A stretch of 64,000 bases of DNA, taken from NCBI GenBank assembly GCA_025435555.1, contig JAIWWG010000071.1, positions 1-64,000 of the forward strand, read 5' to 3'. The stretch's first letter is position 1; each line of letters begins with the position of its first letter. Of the stretch, positions 26,925 to 38,297 are shown piece by piece. Both the position numbers and the translations under genes were made by a program. This DNA is from Chytriomyces cf. hyalinus JEL632. Taxonomy: Eukaryota; Chytridiomycota; Chytridiomycetes; Chytridiales; Chytriomycetaceae. The notes under the pieces are model-generated. The model saw only the letters and a program-made list of their open reading frames with translations. It did not search any database and was not told where the DNA came from.

Positions 26925-28287
26925 TCACTCACGGGTGGTCAGGAATTCGCCCTCATTCGCGGCCCTCAGTCCACTCTCGTACTGAGCCACTGGCTCATGC
27001 TTAGGGCGCCTTTTCTTGGCCTGTACTACACAGATGAATATCAGACCTCCTATAACGCCTAACCCGGCAAGTCCACCCAATACAACAGCTAAAATCAAGC
27101 CAGTGTCGACTTCGCTGCCTGGTCCTTTGAATGCATTACCCGCAACATTGGAAGGGTTGCTGGTTACTCGGCTCGCGCTCATGATATTTGTCGTTGTTGA
27201 TGCTTTCGAGGTTGAAGTTTTCGCGGATTCACTGGATGTCATGGAAGTCGTCCCAACTGATGAAGATGACCCTGACGAGAAAGTCATCGTTTCTCCCGAA
27301 GCAGAACTTGTTGCGCGAGTGGACGACGTTCTTGTTTGACGCGTGGCCGTACTTGACTGCCTGCCACCGACAGCTGAGCTTGACGGTTCGTCCATCAAAA
27401 GTCCTGGATCGTTTGGATCAATTGTTGCCGGAGGAATCAGGCCCTGTTCAGATCTAGAAGAGGCGGAATCAGCCTGATTTGGGGGACTTTGACGCGTTGA
27501 AATAACGGGTGACAGTTGAGCTTGTCTTGTCGAAGTAGTCCTTGCTTCAACTGAGGGAGCGGCCGGAGGCGCGTTAGTTGGTTGCACTGGAGCTGGAGCT
27601 TGAACAGGGACCGCCGATGAAGCTGGTGCTGGGCTTACAGGTGGTGGTGCTGGTACCGATGGAGCGGGGGCAAACGCTTGAGCCGCCGCACCTGGTTGTT
27701 CACTCGCCACGTCAGTCAGCTTGAGCCTTTGGGTAAACGACCCTCTTTCCGAATGAACGCCGAAGCTCGACTGCGCATTGCCAGGGCTCGCGGGCGGCTG
27801 GTCACTCGCTGCAAAGATGTAGTTCTGGCTTTAAAATGATTAGTAATCCATTTTGAACAGGAAGCGCAACAAACGCAGCTTACTTGACGTCAGCCACCAA
27901 CCCCGCATCCACAGCCACCGAAAACGCAATAACTGCGCCTTCAAGAGCCTGTGCGCTTGCAGGGGCCTCCACGAGAACGGCAGCTGCGCCAAACACGGGC
28001 ATTGCATCCGACGGAAGGTTTCGCAGCGAGACGACAGGTTTGCCCGCATTCATCCAGCCAACAATGATCGGGTTCTTTGTTGCAGGGTTCGTGTCTCCCA
28101 TGCGAGAAACGCCCAGTCCAACTGCGCACCAGCCACGCGAGGAACATTGGACTGTGATGATGGCCGTTGATCCGTCCACTTGTACATCCATGCACACGGA
28201 GGAGCGGCAGATGCGGTCCGCTTGCTGCGCCAGCACGATCGCGTGGAGGCAGTAGAGAAGCAGGACGCCGAGTCCTTTTGGTATCAT
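26925..28287 (-). CDS. Secreted DOMON-domain protein with C-terminal membrane anchor
   Basis: Exon 1 (28287-27882) starts MIPKGLGVLLLYCLHAIVLA, a signal peptide. A DOMON-type beta domain follows (CMDVQVDGSTAIITVQCSS, WCAVGLGVSRMG, PIIVGWMNAGKPVVS). After an intron (about 27837-27881) the domain ends in YIFAASDQPPASP and FGVHSERGSF, the closing motif shared by all DOMON genes in this window. A long Pro/Ala/Ser/Thr-rich linker leads to one transmembrane helix (LILAVVLGGLAGLGVIGGLIF) and a basic cytoplasmic tail. DOMON domains bind heme or sugars; which applies here is not visible. Unlike its relatives at 50-64 kb it has one DOMON and no cytochrome b561 domain. Confidence 0.8.
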
Positions 28288-28482
28288 CGAGGGCAAGAAT
28301 TTGCGAATGCGGACAAAAACAATTCAGCTCGTGTCCATACAGCCAATCATACCTGCAGAGTATTTATTATCCCGCACCCGCGGCAGCATGCACAATAAAC
28401 GAATTCAGCTCGCAGACTGCGGGCCATGACATCAAATTTAAAAAAGGTGAAACCCCAATACACTGAACTTAGGATAGAGTTT
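28288..28482. other. Intergenic spacer
   Basis: 195 bp upstream of the DOMON gene and downstream of the ArAE_2 gene. Nothing recognisable beyond a likely promoter/3' end. Confidence 0.4.
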
Positions 28483-31400
28483 TTAGGCCGTCGTTAACCA
28501 CGCTGAACCTCGTTCCGCATCTTCCAGATTAGGTTTCCGCTCGACGACATCCGGAAATTCCCCAAAGATGTCTTTCATCAAAACACCAAATCGATCCAGT
28601 TCGTTTGATACTGTTAATGCAGACATGAAGGGGTGAAATCATCAGCAAACCCTTCCACAACTCGTGATCAAAGATTTGTAAACATTACCTTCACGTGCGG
28701 AGGCCGAAAAACTCAGCAGCCTCAGCCATTTCTCCGTATTCAAAGTCGCAAGGACCCCTTCTTTGTCAAATGGCATGTCAGCAAGTGGGTCCGTCTCCGG
28801 AGGATACACGTGATGCACATGATTCATGATAATTAAAACGAATGCTTGCAGGAGCTTGTCGCGGGCCTTTGAAGCATTGGGCAGGGACGGCGGAAGGCGT
28901 TGTTTTGTGAGCATGACGGATGCATAAATGTAACCCAAGATTCTGCACACGAGAAACTTAGTACAGAAAAACAACTGGGAAATTGCATCAAACAGCGTAC
29001 CTTATCGTCTGCTGCATTTCAATCCTTGTCTCTCCCAATACACCAAAATTCAGGAATTTGCGCACATTCGCGTCGAACGGTGCATCTCCACCACTGACAC
29101 GCAGCGCTTCAACACGGTCAACAAACGTATACATGTTGGTGATAACAGCTCGGTACTTTGCAACCGGAAACTTTCCGGCGAGTCTCGGTTCCACCGCGGC
29201 AAACGCCATCAACGGCTCCAACGAGGCCAGCTTCAATAAAATATTGTCGCGCGTATCTTTGATGTCATTGTCTTCAGGGTGGATGGTAATGATTGCATTC
29301 GAGTCTTCGGGAACGTTGACAGTGGAAACAATGATTTTGCGGTAGTAAATGCTGAAATCACGGAAAATTTCAAACATGCGGTGTCGCAGAACATGGCGTG
29401 AGAGCGTTGGGTAAAGTACAAGCGTGAAAATGAGTGAGAATGCTAACGCAGATGAGGTCACTGCTACTCCTCTGTATAGAGAGACGTCTGGAGACGGGAA
29501 GCGCGGGTTGTTTCGGTTTGCAAAAGATATGATGACGTAATTTGAGAAGGATAGGAGGGTGAGAAGACTCAGAATGAAGAATGTGAAATTATTCAGCATC
29601 AAATAGAAGAACGGCACGCCTAATATGGCGGCGAACCCAGTGAGCCCATATGCTCCGTCGCGGCCAAAGGCAGAAACACCTGCGTAGGCAATGGAGGCTC
29701 CAAGAGTGGTGGCAACGATTTGAACAGGAAGACTCATGTATGTTTGCCCCAACGATGGCGAAATTGCAACCAGGATCGTCATAAATGCACCGCCAAAGGA
29801 CCATTGCTGGAAAACAGACCTGCCAAAAGCAATATGAAAATTAGAATCATTTTCATCGCTCAATATTGAGTTTCACTCACTGCTGGCTGTACAGAATCAT
29901 GACAAAACAGACTGTTGCAGTCGCAAGCTTCAGCCCGAAAATGGATGGCGGAGACAGAAACAAATTTTTGAGGGTGACGAGCATTGTGACTTTCATTTCG
30001 GGGGCGACGACATGCTTTGGTGTTGGGGCTTTCGGCGAGAACAAGTAGAGGACAAATCCAGGCACGTAGTGTTTCAAATGCAAACGAATGTGCAAATTGT
30101 TTCCGGTGCTGCAATATACAGCTGAATGGAGTTGATTTAAGCTGTTGACCAACTGTATCGTTGTTATTTAATAAACCGAGGGATCAATGACCGGGAGAGA
30201 AAGTGGACTGTACCTCTTTTGTAGCAAGAGTGTGAAACGTCACGAGAATCAGTTTATCCCAGCTTTCTTTTTGCTCCTCTGTGAGGCCTGTAAATTCTGC
30301 TGATTCCGAGAAGATGTTCAAAAACTCATTGGGCCGGTGTCGCTCAAACAGCCTCATCGCTTCTGTCGCATTACGCGAGGCATCCATCACTTTCTCCAGC
30401 AATGCTGCTTCGGCATCCATGTTGGATGATATTTTAGCTTTTGACTTGGCACTTTCCAGCTTGGCTTCAATTTCCTCCAAAACTTGTTTGCAGCAAGATT
30501 CCAAATTCAGCCAGCTGTCTTTCGTGGATGGTGCAATCTGATCAATGAATTCGCGGCTAGACAACAATCTCTGCGAAGATTCCGACTTTAAGCTCGTGTG
30601 AAGCGAACACATGATGGCAACAACTCCTTTGCAAGCTTTAAGCAACCGTGTGTAGTCCTTGATGGAATAGTGAGAGTAGCTGACTTCCGCCGACGCCTGA
30701 TTAATTGTAGCGTCAATGATTCCAAAATTGCGCTGAATCGTTGCGACGAGCCCGTTTCTGTGGGTGACACCGGAGTCGTACAACTCCTTTGTGCTTTCGG
30801 ACCCGCTCAATGCGCCAATGATTGAAATCAACAAACTCGATATGCTTTTGACGGTGGAAATGAACAGAACGTTTAAATGCGTCGCAGCAAAGTCCGGAAA
30901 CACGAGCACGTTGATTGTGAGGCAGATCCTGCACAAAAAAAAACACAGCCGATCAGCTTTTCGAGAGTTGAAAAACAAACGACAAACTTACGCAATTCCA
31001 ATGAGATACGAGTTGATGGTGCTGATTAGGAAGTTGGAGTCAAACAGCTGTTTGTTCGTGGTGTTGGGTCCATTCACTCCAACCACCGAAGATATGGCGG
31101 TGAACGTAAACAGTGGGGCGACCAGCGATGCAACTGCGAGCGATTCCAAAGTGTTAGAACGTTATCGTAGCGGGAGACAAATGCGTCGGAAGGGCATACC
31201 GAAGAATCGGGCCGGATTGATCGCGCGCAGTGTCGAGAAGACGTAAACGACAACAAACAGAATCACGGCCATTCCCGTATAAGACTCTCCCGCAACCGCC
31301 TGCGTAAATGCCCAAATCGCCGCCGAGAAGAGAACACAGGCAACGAGCAAAAAGGATGTGTCCAGAAAGTTTCCAATCGTTTTCCCACCGCTTTGTACAT

Positions 31401-31661
31401 CAACACAAGGGTCAGCCACTGTCACGATCAATATCGATGGGATTCGATGCACTCACGGGGAGAGAACAATCGTTACGAGAATCACGTTCGGGAGGGTTCG
31501 CGCCTGGACCCAGGTGCCCCAGGTGCTGAACATGAAGGAAAAGGCCAGAATGTACTGTCAAGAGACAGCGGTCAGCGTTGCTTCATCGCCCGTTGCCAGT
31601 CACTCACAGCTAACAATGCCTTGAAGAGGTCTTGCCCTTGGCGCACGGTTGGCATCGCCAT
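28483..31661 (-). CDS. BRE4-like / ArAE_2 (DUF2421) multi-pass membrane protein
   Basis: Fungal integral membrane protein of the family that includes yeast Bre4 (brefeldin A sensitivity) and is related to aromatic-acid exporter/FUSC proteins. ATG 31661 (MAMPTVRQGQDLFKALL) is followed by TM segments in short exons: ILAFSFMFSTWGTWVQA, SFLLVACVLFSAAIWAF and GMAVILFVVVYVFSTLRA. The junction LSP/GGKTIGNFLD is restored by splicing. A long helical cytosolic region (30940-30230) follows. The second membrane half (29860-29400) includes GGAFMTILVAISPSLGQTYM and VQIVATTLGASIAYAG. The C-terminal exons end in ERGSAWLTTA at 28483. The two-half architecture (N-terminal TM block, helical domain, second TM block, C-terminal domain) fits ArAE_2_N plus ArAE_2. 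The substrate is unknown. Confidence 0.75.
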
Positions 31662-32082
31662 TCTTTGGTTTCTGGAAGCTGAAATTGAAAAAAATTGAAA
31701 TCACATCGCTTAATTGGCCGTCACGATCACACTGCGCTGCACCACCGGTACCCCAACTGATGCCTTAACATCGAGAGACCCATTGCAACGGTAGAGGTGC
31801 CGAAATGATCCCACCTATCGCCCAGAAATGCCCGTTCTGTAAAAATATCAGCGGGCAGGTGTATAACGCTGACTGCGGGTTGTTTCGATGCGTTTTATTT
31901 GAAAAAGGAACGAGAAAAGGAGCAGGAACGAAATTTGCGTGGCCTGCACTATCACGCGTGATGCATGGCTGGACAGCGGGAAAGGGCACAGGAATTAAAG
32001 GCCAGCTGCTGCACCCAACTTGCCCACGGCAAAAAAAAGAAAAAAGTGAAAAAGAAAAAGAAAATAAAATGTCACATGCAAA
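31662..32082. repeat. Intergenic region with 3' flank shared with copy B
   Basis: Segments here (about 31850-31960 and 32025-32082) resemble the flank downstream of copy B (about 37905-38297), including the A/G-rich stretch and GGTTGTTTC...ATTTGAAAAAGGAAC. The duplication that made copies A and B therefore included 3' flanking DNA. Copy B's flank carries extra sequence relative to A. No gene seen. Confidence 0.6.
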
Positions 32083-35000
32083 TTATTTTGAAGCATGGGA
32101 GAAAGGGTAGTCGCTTCCTCTTGTACAATTGGGGTAAAACTTGCAAACCTGGGTGCAATCGCACCTTGTCAGCTGCTGTACAAACAAAATACCCAACTAT
32201 AAACTTACCCGTCTCTCGTTACCATCATCAAATGCTCCTGATACGGTGGGATGAAAAATAAGAGCGAAGGGATTCAATCCCTTCAAACGCTGGCCATTGT
32301 CATATGATGATGAGACGTCCGACGGCACCCACTCCGCGGCATGAGGGCTTAAACGCATACCGTACGAACGATTGGACCAAGAGCTGGTAAGTGGGCTTGC
32401 GTATGGGTTAAACGCTTCAGCAGGGTCACCCCCCAAAAACACAGGGCTTTACGCTCCGGCAGAAAGGTGAGGTGAATCAGGGATAAACGCTGCAGAAAAT
32501 AAAAGGAGAGTTAGGTTCAGTTGGAAAAAGCACACTAGTCGCGTTTTTGACTGCCGCCTTATCTTTACCAGTTGACTGCGGGTGGAACTTGGGAGTAAAA
32601 GGATTTAATCCCTTCAACCTTGTGCCGTTGTCATTTTTTGATGAGAAGCTTGAAGGCTTCCACTCCGCGGCGTACGGGTTCAAGCGCGTCACCTTTGGTT
32701 CGGCGGCCACAAAAAACTCGCAAGCCAGTGGGTTGAGGCCCGTCCTTGGCGGGCACGACTCGCGAATGGCTTCAGCAGCTAAAGACGTTTCTTCGCGAGA
32801 ATGACTGGCACTATGAACCGATTCCGCGACCATACTCTCTGTATGACTTTGAGTTTGAGAAGCCATCGCGCAAGCTTTTTCTGCGGATTTCATAAGTTGC
32901 GCCAATTTCACTGAATGCAGAGACGCTTACCTAATTTTGTTGCCGCCGTCTTGGAAGCCACAACATTATCGTTCGATGACAAGGGCTGTTCCACAATGGC
33001 ATCTGACTTCACTGGCACTGAAGTCGTTTGAGCGACTGGCTTCGTTTCTGCCTTTTCGATTTTGGCAACGCATTTCTGCTCCTTCTTCTCCTCCTTCTTC
33101 TCCTCCTTCTTCTCCTCCTTCTTCTCCTCCTTCTTCTCCTCTCTCTTCGCCTCTCTCTTCGCCTCTCTCTTCGCCTCTCTCTTCGCCTCTCTCTTCGCCT
33201 CTCTCTTCGCCTCTCTCTTCGCCTCTCTCTTCGCCTCTCTCTTCGCCTCTCTCTTCGCCTCAATCTTCACCTCAATCTTCGGCTCTATCTTCGCCTCTTT
33301 TTTCTCGTCTTTTTTCTTGTCTTTCTCCTTTTCAGCTGTCTTTTCAACTGGGTTCGAATGGCAAGCAGCAACGGGTACTTGGATCGCGCTTTTTGAAGTA
33401 ACGGACTCGGAAGCTAAAAAGCGTGCGCATCATAACAATCAGACAAACGCAACCAATGCATATTGCCAATCAAATAAAATTACCGAATGATATCTGACGA
33501 ATACGCAGTGGCCCGGTCGCTAACATATCAGTAATGTAAATCTGGTTGATTTCAAAATCTGAACTGCTCAGTGCAAACAGGGGTGCATCCGTTGATTTCA
33601 CGGGAACGATAGAAGAAATTGGTTCAGACGTTATGGCTGGTACGGCAGCAGGAGATGAGGGAGCTGGAGAAATGAAGTACAATTTAAGTTCCTTGAGCGC
33701 CTTAGAAAAAGAAATTACTCACTGTTTTCTGGCAGCACATTGTCATGCTGTAAAGCGGCGCAATCTTCCAAACATTCTGCAGCTCATGTTCATCCAAAGA
33801 GAATAACGTGGAAGAAACACCGGCCGCTTGATGGGGAACAGCAGCTGGTACCACGTCTTCTTTCACTCCGGTGCCAACGGTTTCAGGATGTAGCTTTGAC
33901 GACTCCGTAGAACTCAGAACATACTTCCAGGCATTCTGGGTATCGTTCCAATCCAAGGAGTACAGTGGCTCAGCTCCCGATTCCGACTGATGCGTAGCAC
34001 TGGTGTCAAGTGTCGAGGGAACAGACACGGGTTTGGCCATTTTTGTTTCAGGTGCCACGATAGACTTCTCTGTCACCACTTGTCACAAGAAAAGACTTTA
34101 GAGGCACAGCTTAATTTGAACGCTGATCAAAACAAACACACCGAAAGGAATCTGGCGAATTCCAAAAGGGCCAGAAATGATTGGCCGAGTTGTTTCGCTT
34201 TCGTGGCGACTGAGAGTAAACCATTCCTCCTGCGGCGCAGATTTTGGTGCGGCGGCTTTGATCACCACTACTTCTGTCGACACGGCCTTTTGCTGGACGT
34301 CCACGAACGCTGCATAAAAGAAATCTGAGAACAAATTCTCATCGGTTGTATGTGCTGCTACAGAGTCCATACCATACGCGATTTGACGAATTTGGTTTGG
34401 ACCAGACGCGCAAACTTCGTGTTTGTCCAGGGAGTAGGAAACTCCTTGCGGTTGCACGGTTTCAAGGTTTTGATGGACTTGAATAACTTTCTTTATGGTG
34501 ATTTCTTTCATTGCTGCTTTGGAAGTTGTGCTACGCAGGGGAGTTGGAGTGATGAATGAGGCAGCTGATATGCAAGATTTGAGTCAGAAACAACATGATG
34601 ATTTCATAGAGCACACGAAATGACTATGTACCATATGGGATTTGTCGGATTTGAGACGGGCCGGAAGTTGTGCGAAGGGTGTGAATCTTCAAAAATTCAG
34701 CCACGTCATGCTGATCCAGTGAATAAAGACCGTCCACGGAGCCATTACAAGATTGAGTGGCCGAAACTTCAGATAAGTTATCCTGGTGCGCTGTATTGTT
34801 TTGGTATGGGTGATTGTTAGTGATTTGACAATTCGCGGGTAGCAAACACTCACGTTGCTGCATCAGGCCAGAAGTGCGAGGGTTTATGTAGCACTCACAT
34901 TTTTGCTCAGCGTTGGTTGGTGGGAGGGAGTACCGTTGGGTGTGTTGGAATGTCGGTTGTGGAACGTAGATGGGGACTTCCGAAATTAGGGTCTTCTTGA

Positions 35001-35247
35001 GGCAGTTGACAGAATCATTGCAGAGAAATACAGGAAGTGGTAGGTAAACGGCCTCGGCGTCTTTTAACCATCGCAGCACTTGCGATTCTTGGCGCTTGTT
35101 GTCGGCAGAAGGCCTTCTCTTCGAGTTTCCTCGGGCAGCCTTCTTTGGGGTCTTTGTGGGGGACACAAAACGCACCGCAGCTGTAGCCACGAGGGCGACG
35201 GCGGACAGAGCGACTACAAGGACGAGTGCATTTTGGAGCTTGTACAT
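32083..35247 (-). pseudogene. Copy A: membrane-anchored PAM2/CCCH protein, apparently decaying
   Basis: Paralogue of copy B (38298-41485), collinear exon by exon. ATG 35247 gives a membrane anchor (ALVLVVALSAVALVATAAV) and a basic stretch. Exons with the repeat core follow: SGPSQIRQIPYG, SGPNQIRQIAYG, SGPFGIRQIPFG and TGPLRIRQISFG. Next come the Lys/Glu/Arg/Ala minisatellite and an exon with PAM2-like motifs LNPLACEFFV (32737-32708), LNPYAAEWKP (32683-32654) and LNPFTPKFHP (32608-32579). Lesions relative to B: a 1-nt deletion near 33737 just before a splice donor; an in-frame TAA at 32449-32451 where B reads TCT; and Cys to Tyr (codon 32107-32109) in the zinc finger. PAM2-like motifs also remain beyond the stop (LSPHAAEWVP 32352-32323, LNPFALIFHP 32277-32248). 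It could still make a truncated protein with three PAM2 motifs. Function unknown. Confidence 0.65.
33078..33265. repeat. 12-bp minisatellite (KREA / KKEE coding) in copy A
   Basis: About ten copies of the 12-mer TCTCTCTTCGCC follow several copies of TTCTCCTCC-type units on the plus strand. On the minus strand they are in frame and encode (KREA)n followed by (KKEE)n. The matching tract of copy B has only three TCTTCGC units. Confidence 0.9.
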
Positions 35248-37080
35248 GGCAAGTTTGTTTTGAAGTTCTATTTTTTTACAAAACTGCCAGCAGTCCTTGT
35301 CAGTGTAAAACCAAATAACAAGCAAACAAAATCCTCACCTCCTTTGATGACGTCTCCGTCATTGCCCTGAGATTGCGCATATTCGCTGTTCGAGGACGGT
35401 CTCTCGCTGCATTGATGTAGGGTGGGGTCTTTGACCTGTCATGGACCTGCCGGACCAAACAGTACCGATTCACACCCACGCGTAACAGGATCTCTTATAT
35501 CCATCGGCATCGTAAGGTTGCCTTTGAAGGTTACATGGTCGATACTCACTCGCCTGATTCAGACTGCAGTGTCTGAGATTTGCGAATATTGCCCACGCGC
35601 GACGAATCCCGAACTGCAAACCGCACCAACCCCCTACCAGGGCAGGACTAGTTCTCGAGAGTATTGTCATCCCGGTCTCGGCTTCGAATTCGAACGGGTG
35701 TTTCAGTATGAAAGTGCTGTGACTGGACTAGAACCGCCGAAAACGGATTTCCATACATCTCAAGGTATGCAAACATTATAATAGAGCAAGAGTTCTTGTT
35801 TGTGGTGAGAGGATGAGTTGCGTGAGAAACTGTGTGTTTTCTTTGAAGGGGGTGTCGCAAAACAGTGGGTAAGTGCACACCATATTGACGATATAGGCAC
35901 CATAAATAATCTCACTTATTGCTAATGTCTTGTATGTGCTTGCAGCTGCTGTCCTTTTGACACTTTGGTTTTGTGGATTGTCAAGTTGAGGCCAGCAAGT
36001 TCCTCATACATTCACCAGAGTTCCGTCCAGTTCACACCGCCGTGTGGTTCGCCCCTTTATTATCTCACAGTGAGAACACGCGAGCAATTGGATTGCCGTC
36101 AGATCTTGAAAGATACACTCGTTGACTGCACATTCTGCAAAATCCTGATCTGACACCGCGTCATCCCAGACGCTTCAAACTCATCGTGCCGTACTGGGAC
36201 ATCCAACCGCTCTCGCGTGTATATAGCAGTAGCGTGTGCGGAGGGGGGCCGGGTTGGTGACAAAGGACAAGTGGGGAAGGTTTTTGGCATTGTGCAAAAC
36301 AATTTTTAATCTCTCACCCGTTTGCACGTCAGGCGCGAAAACTGTACAATGGGATGCTTTAAAGGACTTTCCATCTTTGACAATGCTGTGCAGTGCTTGA
36401 ATTACCAAGGAATTTGCCTTCGTTGAGTGCGAAAATACGAAAACAAGCAGGATAGTTGGACCTGCCCGAATCAAGAACCTGAACGCGTTTTGATTGCTGA
36501 TTTCACTCTGAGATGGCAGCTGTTTCCACATATACATCCGAGGTATGATGCATCAATTACGTTGACGCATCTGTGAAGTCTATTCTTTTTAACTCTTATT
36601 ATTTCGCTCACCATGTCCAGACCGACTAGAACACTACACAAGTCCATTAGCAGCGTGCTCGCGGAGTTTTTCGAAACTGCGCAGTGTGCATCTAACCTAG
36701 GCAATAAGCCGTGGGGTTGCCCTGGGTCATGCATGTAATACTATGCTAGCCCTGCAGAATTTTCTCCCATGCTTGGCTCGCACCAGATGATAGAGTAGAG
36801 TATTGAAAGCTGACCCGGGACTTGCATTGAACCTCTGAAGCATAAGGCGAAAACTACCTATTGTACGTGATGTAAATGACGTTTATCTGATAGCTTAGGC
36901 TGAAGGCTGGTGGCTGCTGTGGGATGTTTGACTGTGTGATGTGGTGGGTGGGCACATAGCGGGTTCCGTATCAGACAAATGAAGGGAAAGCGCGAGCCCA
37001 AATATCAGAAAGATGGTAGTGTTTATTGCATGTGAGATGAAGAAGGAAGAAAATGAGAACGTGAGAAGAAACGACTAAAA
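35248..37080. other. 1.8-kb stretch without a supported gene
   Basis: Open frames exist on both strands (the longest are about 119 codons on plus at 35422-35781 and 118 codons on minus at 36181-36537). They lack recognisable domains, conserved-looking composition or splice-consistent extensions. The first ~150 bp should carry the promoter of copy A. The rest looks like non-coding or decayed sequence. Confidence 0.5.
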
Positions 37081-37099
37081 AGGAAACGCTGAAGGAAAA

Positions 37100-37762
37100 C
37101 GAACAACGGGAAAAACCCCCGTGCAAATGGGTTGAGTCCTTTAGGCGACGACGTCGGCACGAACTCCGGCGCCAGAGGGTTCAACCTCGACGTGAACCCT
37201 TGCGGTTGCCGAACGGGCCGGCTTTGTACTGCATCCTCGACCGCTCGGGTTCTTGGTCAGCGTGTTGGTAATTGGCAGTTTGCCTGAAGAAAAAGACGGG
37301 TCAGTCAGGCGGGATTTGCATCAATGGGCACGGACAGAACTGAAACCACACTTACCCTCTTGTTTGAGAACTGCTTCTCTCGCGTGCCAGATCAGCGTAC
37401 TTGCAACGAGGGCCAGCTCGATAAAGCGTCGCTTCGCAATGAGCTGGTGAAAATGTTCATGGAAACCATTTGAACTATTCGAGATTCAAAGAGGCAGCAG
37501 TGAGTACAAAGCACCATCACAGCGCGGCAATAGAAGAACGTATGTACCTTCTATTCGAGGGAAGGTGTTTGTGCTGCACGAAAAGAGCCGTGACAACCAG
37601 GGACAACTCAGTGAGGCATGAGCTGCCAGTGAGCTGCTGAAACCTTACATGCATACCATAACTGAGCTGTGTAAGATTTAAAGACGTTGGAGTGAGTACG
37701 ATGCACAACATATACCGCGTGCCGTAGAAGACGGTAGATACCTTTTGTTGTTATGTTTTTGT
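37100..37762 (-). pseudogene. Small PAM2-containing locus with two repeat-type exons (fragmentary)
   Basis: Two exon-like units on the minus strand encode FQQLTGSSCLTELSLVVTAL (about 37665-37550) and FHQLIAKRRFIELALVAST (about 37455-37370). Both are flanked by similar intron-like sequences (GTACATACGTTCTTCT... and a CTTTGTACTCACTGCTGCCTC core). Downstream, an open frame carries two PAM2 motifs: LNPLAPEFVP (37184-37155), a near-perfect consensus, and LNPFARGFFP (37136-37107). I could not join the PAM2 frame to the upstream units without a stop. The locus is therefore either a gene with an exon I have missed or a relic. The first unit is repeated in inverted orientation near 48 kb. Confidence 0.4.
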
Positions 37763-38297
37763 GACTACTTCTTTTGTTTTGTTTTTGTCCTTGACAGGAA
37801 CGCATGAGAAAATATATTCGTGAGACGTATTCTGTTGGAAAGTGTGGGAGATTGGTGGAATAGAATCCTTCCATGCACTGGCTCTTGTGAACATCAGCGA
37901 GCAGATTCATGACGCTGATTTCGGGTTGTTTCTCGACACAACGCATATTATTTGAAAAAGGAACAAGAGAAGAAGCGAGAAAGAAAATATCATCGGGGAT
38001 GTAGATTCCCATCACTATACAGATTACGTGGCCTGCATCGTCAAGGGCGATCCATGATTGAATGGGGGGATGGTTACAGGTAAGCAATATGTAAATAGAG
38101 CTGCGCATCTCTTCCAAAATAGCGAACGTTGATTGCAGTAAGGCGTAAGATGATAACAATGCAGGGAGCACAGAAATAAAAGGCCAGCTGACCCTGAGCT
38201 GCAGCACCGGTATCGCGCAACTTGCCCACGGCAAAAAAAAGTAAAAAAAGTGAAAAAGAAAAAGAAAAGAAAAAAAATATAAACTGTCACATGCGCA
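37763..38297. other. Region between copy B and the 37-kb PAM2 locus
   Basis: Holds the 3' flank of copy B, partly shared with the flank of copy A (see 31662-32082), including a run of A/G-rich sequence at 38230-38280. A 208-codon open frame on the minus strand covers this area and the repeat exon. It has no recognisable domain and is treated as fortuitous. Confidence 0.5.

Noticed and set aside
32937-33401. Plus-strand open frames rich in SPPS/SLRL/LFAS repeats across the copy A minisatellite
   Set aside because: They are antisense or frame-shifted readings of the KREA/KKEE tandem repeat; all three plus frames stay open only because the repeat lacks stops.
35720-35760. Minus-strand GGTTCTAGTCC resembling a tRNA B box
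   Set aside because: Flanking stems do not pair and no A box is found upstream.
36181-36537. 118-codon minus-strand open frame
   Set aside because: No domain, no neighbouring splice-compatible exons; length is within chance for this composition.
37608-38234. 208-codon minus-strand open frame
   Set aside because: It crosses the copy B 3' flank and a repeat exon in the wrong frame, and has no domain signal.
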